A stretch of 33,577 bases of DNA, from positions 1-33,577 of the forward strand of contig SHVM01000021.1 in assembly GCA_009694265.1 (NCBI GenBank), read 5' to 3'. The notes below the pieces were generated by a model. It was not told the DNA's origin. It saw only the letters and a list, made by a program, of their open reading frames with translations, and made no database searches. The DNA comes from Pseudolabrys sp. Its GTDB lineage: Bacteria > Pseudomonadota > Alphaproteobacteria > Rhizobiales > Xanthobacteraceae. This document shows, in pieces, positions 31,090 through 33,577 of this stretch (position 1 is its first letter; every line of letters starts with the position of its first letter). Both the position numbers and the translations under genes were made by a program.

Positions 31090-31926
31090 ATGAACAATCA
31101 TCGGACCATCATTGCTCTCGCACTCGCCGGTGCATTGATCGCGCTAAGCGGACCCGCATTTGCGCAGGAACACGAAGCGTCGCCGCCGCCACGGGTGAAG
31201 TGGTCGTTCGCCGGGCCGTTCGGAAAATACGACCAGGCGCAGCTCCAGCGCGGTTTCAAGATCTACAAAGAGGTCTGCGCGAGCTGTCATTCGCTCGACA
31301 TGCTCTCGATCGGCAGCCTCGCCGACCCCGGCGGTCCCGGCTTTTCACAAGCGCAGGCTGCGGCCATCGCGTCCGAATACAAGATCAAGGATCTCGACGA
31401 CCGCGGCAGCCAGATCGAGCGCGCCGGCCGGCCGGCCGACCATTTCCCGGCGCCGTTTGCCAACGAGCTTGCCGCCAAGGCGATGAATGGCGGCGTCGCG
31501 CCGCCCGATATGTCGACGCTGGCCAAGGCCCGCACCTATAGCCGCGGCTTCCCCTGGTTCATGCTCGACATGTTCACCCAGTATCAGGAGCATGGGCCCG
31601 ACTACATCGCGGCCCTTCTGAAGGGCTACAAGGAAGCGGCCCCCAAGGGTTTCAAAATGCCGGAGGGCGGCCACTACAACGAATATTTCCCCGGCCATGT
31701 CATCGCCATGCCGCCGCCGCTGCAGCCCGGTCAGGTGACCTTCGACGACGGCGCGCCGGCAACGATCGATCAATATGCCAACGACATTTCCGCCTTCCTG
31801 GTGTGGGCCGCCGAACCGCACATGGTCGCGCGCAAGCGCATCGGCTTCCAGGTGATGATCTTCCTGATCGTGCTGGCCGGGCTGATGTACTTCACCAAGA
31901 AGAAGGTGTGGTCGGCGGTGCATTGA
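31090..31926 (+). CDS. petC: Cytochrome c1 of the bc1 complex
   Basis: The 278-residue protein has a signal peptide (IIALALAGALIALSGPAFA), the haem c motif C63-A-S-C66-H67, a probable axial Met207 in GHVIAMPPPL, the P-D-M-S-T-L-A-K-A-R segment and a C-terminal membrane anchor (about 252-270). It passes electrons from the Rieske protein to soluble or membrane cytochrome c. It is the last gene of petABC; the terminator-like hairpin at 31951 follows. Confidence 0.97.
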   Translation: MNNHRTIIALALAGALIALSGPAFAQEHEASPPPRVKWSFAGPFGKYDQAQLQRGFKIYKEVCASCHSLDMLSIGSLADPGGPGFSQAQAAAIASEYKIKDLDDRGSQIERAGRPADHFPAPFANELAAKAMNGGVAPPDMSTLAKARTYSRGFPWFMLDMFTQYQEHGPDYIAALLKGYKEAAPKGFKMPEGGHYNEYFPGHVIAMPPPLQPGQVTFDDGAPATIDQYANDISAFLVWAAEPHMVARKRIGFQVMIFLIVLAGLMYFTKKKVWSAVH

Positions 31927-31950
31927 TCGGCGCGATACGGCTTGACGCTG

Positions 31951-31980
31951 GGGCCCCATTTGGGGCCCTTTCGTTTTGTG
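31951..31980 (+). terminator. Rho-independent terminator after petC
   Basis: GGGCCCC (31951-31957) and GGGGCCC (31962-31968) form a 7-bp all-GC stem with loop ATTT, followed by TTTCGTTTTG. It starts 25 bases after the petC stop and ends 10 bases before the mtnP ATG, so mtnP probably needs its own promoter inside or upstream of this region, or depends on readthrough. Confidence 0.8.
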
Positions 31981-31989
31981 GGGGTAGTC

Positions 31990-32865
31990 ATGGCTAAATC
32001 AGTGCTCGGCATCATCGGCGGTTCCGGCATCTACGATCTGCCGGGCCTGAAGAATGTGCGCGAGCAGCGCATCGCCAGCCCCTGGGGCGAGCCGTCGGGG
32101 AGCTTACGCATCGGCGACATCGCCGGCCTGCCGGTGGTGTTTTTGCCGCGCCACGACAAGGGCCACCGCCTGTCGCCCTCCGACATCAACTACCGGGCCA
32201 ATATCGACGTGCTCAAGCGCGCCGGCGTCACCGATCTGGTGTCGCTGTCGGCCTGCGGCTCGTTCAAGGAGGATCTGCCGCCCGGTACTTTTGTATTGAT
32301 CGACCAGTTCATCGACCGCACCTACAAGCGCGAGAGTTCGTTCTTCGGCAAAGGTCTGGTGGCGCATGTCTCGATGGCGCATCCGGTGTCGCCGCTGCTG
32401 CGCGCGCATTTGCGCAACGCCGCGATGGCCGAAGGCATCGTGCCGCATTGGGGCGGCACTTATGTTTGCATGGAAGGTCCGCAATTCTCGACGCTGGCCG
32501 AGAGCATAACCTACAAGGAACTCGGCTATTCCGTGATCGGCATGACCAACATGCCGGAGGCCAAGCTCGCGCGTGAGGCCGAGCTTTGTTACGCCACCGT
32601 CGCCATGGTGACCGATTTCGACTGCTGGCATCCCGACCACGACGCGGTCACCGTGCAGGACATCATCAAGGTGCTGATGGACAATGCCGGCCGCGCCCAG
32701 CGCCTGGTGGCGCGGCTGGCGCGCGATTTCCCGCGCGAGCACGAGGCCTGTCCCATTGGCTCCGACCGCGCGCTCGACACGGCTTTGATTACGGCGCCCG
32801 AGGCGCGCGACCCCGCGCTGATCAAAAAGCTCGACGCGGTGGCGGGCAGGGTGTTGAAAGGGTGA
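31990..32865 (+). CDS. mtnP: S-methyl-5'-thioadenosine phosphorylase
   Basis: The 291-residue protein has [41 protein letters not shown] and TDFDCWH, whose Asp pair reads the adenine base and separates MTA phosphorylases from guanosine-type PNPs. It splits 5'-methylthioadenosine from polyamine synthesis into adenine and 5-methylthioribose-1-phosphate. The ATG at 31990 gives the normal family start; a longer frame from 31942 would run through the terminator. apt follows after 17 bases and uses the adenine product. Confidence 0.95.
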   Translation: MAKSVLGIIGGSGIYDLPGLKNVREQRIASPWGEPSGSLRIGDIAGLPVVFLPRHDKGHRLSPSDINYRANIDVLKRAGVTDLVSLSACGSFKEDLPPGTFVLIDQFIDRTYKRESSFFGKGLVAHVSMAHPVSPLLRAHLRNAAMAEGIVPHWGGTYVCMEGPQFSTLAESITYKELGYSVIGMTNMPEAKLAREAELCYATVAMVTDFDCWHPDHDAVTVQDIIKVLMDNAGRAQRLVARLARDFPREHEACPIGSDRALDTALITAPEARDPALIKKLDAVAGRVLKG

Positions 32866-32882
32866 ACGCCAAGGACAAAACC

Positions 32883-33431
32883 ATGACCTCTCCCGCTCTC
32901 GAAAACGACCTGCGCGCTTCGATCCGCACCATCCCGGACTATCCCAAGCCCGGCATCATGTTCCGCGACATCACGACGCTCCTGGGAAACGCGCGCGCGT
33001 TCCGCCGCGCCGTGGACGAACTGGTGCAGCCCTGGGCCGGCATGAAGATCGACAAGGTCGCCGGCATGGAGGCACGCGGGTTTATTCTCGGCGGCGCTGT
33101 GGCGCATCAGGTGTCGGCCGGCTTCATTCCGATCCGCAAGAAGGGCAAGCTGCCGCACAAACGCGTCAGTATCGCTTATTCGTTGGAGTACGGCCTCGAC
33201 GAGATGGAGATGCACGAGGATGCGGTGGTGGCCGGCGAGCGCGTCATATTGGTGGACGATCTGATCGCCACCGGCGGCACCGCCGAGGGCGCGGTGAAGC
33301 TGCTGCGCCAGATGGGCGCCAATGTGCTGGCCGCCTGTTTCGTCATCGACCTGCCCGAACTCGGAGGCGCCGCCAAGCTGCGCAAGATGGACGTGCCGGT
33401 GCGCACGCTGATTTCGTTCGAGGGTCATTAG
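32883..33431 (+). CDS. apt: Adenine phosphoribosyltransferase
   Basis: The 182-residue protein has [23 protein letters not shown] and the PRPP-binding loop [16 protein letters not shown]. It makes AMP from adenine and PRPP. AAGGA precedes the ATG by about 6 bases. The natural end F-E-G-H is reached and the TAG at 33429-33431 abuts the IS630 remnant, so the protein appears complete. Confidence 0.96.
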   Translation: MTSPALENDLRASIRTIPDYPKPGIMFRDITTLLGNARAFRRAVDELVQPWAGMKIDKVAGMEARGFILGGAVAHQVSAGFIPIRKKGKLPHKRVSIAYSLEYGLDEMEMHEDAVVAGERVILVDDLIATGGTAEGAVKLLRQMGANVLAACFVIDLPELGGAAKLRKMDVPVRTLISFEGH

Positions 33432-33443
33432 AGCATGATGCAA

Positions 33444-33577
33444 TTAGGTTGGCGCGTATCCTGCGTTTTTGAAGTAGTTGGCGCATTCTTGTGGTGAGAA
33501 GGCTTGGAGAAGCTGACCGATTGCCGCACAGACGGCGTCGATGGTGCGAGCGGCGGCTTTGCGCAACAAGTGCTTGA
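33444..33577 (-). CDS. IS630-family transposase, C-terminal part (runs off the window)
   Basis: On the minus strand 43 codons end in TAA at 33446-33444 and encode K-H-L-L-R-K-A-A-A-R-T-I-D-A-V-C-A-A-I-G-x-L-L, then P-Q-E-C-A-N-Y-F-x-N-A-G-Y-A-P-T. This is the typical C-terminal end of IS630-type DDE transposases common in Bradyrhizobium-like genomes (N-Y-F-x-N-A-G-Y). The element end is probably at 33430-33432, where the TA of the apt stop codon would be the target dinucleotide. The catalytic part lies right of the window. Confidence 0.85.
   Translation of the reverse strand, partial: KHLLRKAAARTIDAVCAAIGQLLQAFSPQECANYFKNAGYAPT

Overview
The window looks like the chromosome of a GC-rich alphaproteobacterium of the order Hyphomicrobiales (Rhizobiales), near the Bradyrhizobiaceae/Xanthobacteraceae. 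This rests on gene content and order (petABC-mtnP-apt, trmL-hemF, and a MoxR/DUF58/DUF4159 operon next to DUF1285, CoA pyrophosphatase and cca), on an mbfA gene preceded by an Irr-type palindrome, and on dispersed palindromic intergenic repeats of the kind seen in that order. Cytochrome b and c1 are separate genes rather than the fused fbcH known from Bradyrhizobium, which argues against Bradyrhizobium itself. No tRNA, rRNA or CRISPR array was recognised.

Both edges lie in insertion sequences. The left edge holds the start of an IS3-family orfA whose element cuts off all but the last ~58 codons of egtD. The right edge holds the 3' end of an IS630-type transposase, 12 bp beyond the apt stop codon.

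Bases 445-7332 form an accessory catabolic region: a FAH-family hydrolase, an orphan TctC-type binding protein, a flavin reductase, an OYE-family oxidoreductase, a DoxX-like membrane protein, an NTF2-like protein, an SDR dehydrogenase and a gentisate-1,2-dioxygenase-like cupin. Together they suggest breakdown of an aromatic acid by the gentisate route. Bases 7340-7827 are a scar where remnants of a TRAP permease and an alpha/beta hydrolase meet head to head. Next come a divergent isopropylmalate/tartrate-dehydrogenase-like and hydroxypyruvate-isomerase-like pair, a membrane-anchored hypothetical gene and a phosphoesterase.

Bases 11529-15504 concern metals and stress: the iron exporter mbfA with its Irr-type operator, a Nudix gene, a Crp/Fnr regulator, an FNR-like palindrome over that regulator's stop codon, an exported Met/His-rich protein and a glutathionyl-hydroquinone reductase. 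Bases 16140-23027 (minus strand) are a tightly packed four-gene operon: MoxR ATPase, DUF58, a large BatA/DUF4159 membrane protein and a second large VWA/amidotransferase-like membrane protein. The companion housekeeping genes DUF1285, CoA pyrophosphatase, DUF6111 and cca follow on the plus strand.

The right third contains a DM13 gene split by an in-frame amber codon, a TSUP permease, hemF, trmL, a 109-bp MITE-like element, the cytochrome bc1 operon, mtnP and apt. MtnP releases adenine that Apt converts to AMP. The items most worth a second look are the MoxR operon with its alternating intact and degraded MIDAS motifs, the Crp/Fnr palindrome and Met/His-rich gene unit, the split DM13 gene, the TRAP/hydrolase junction, and the MITE upstream of the bc1 operon.
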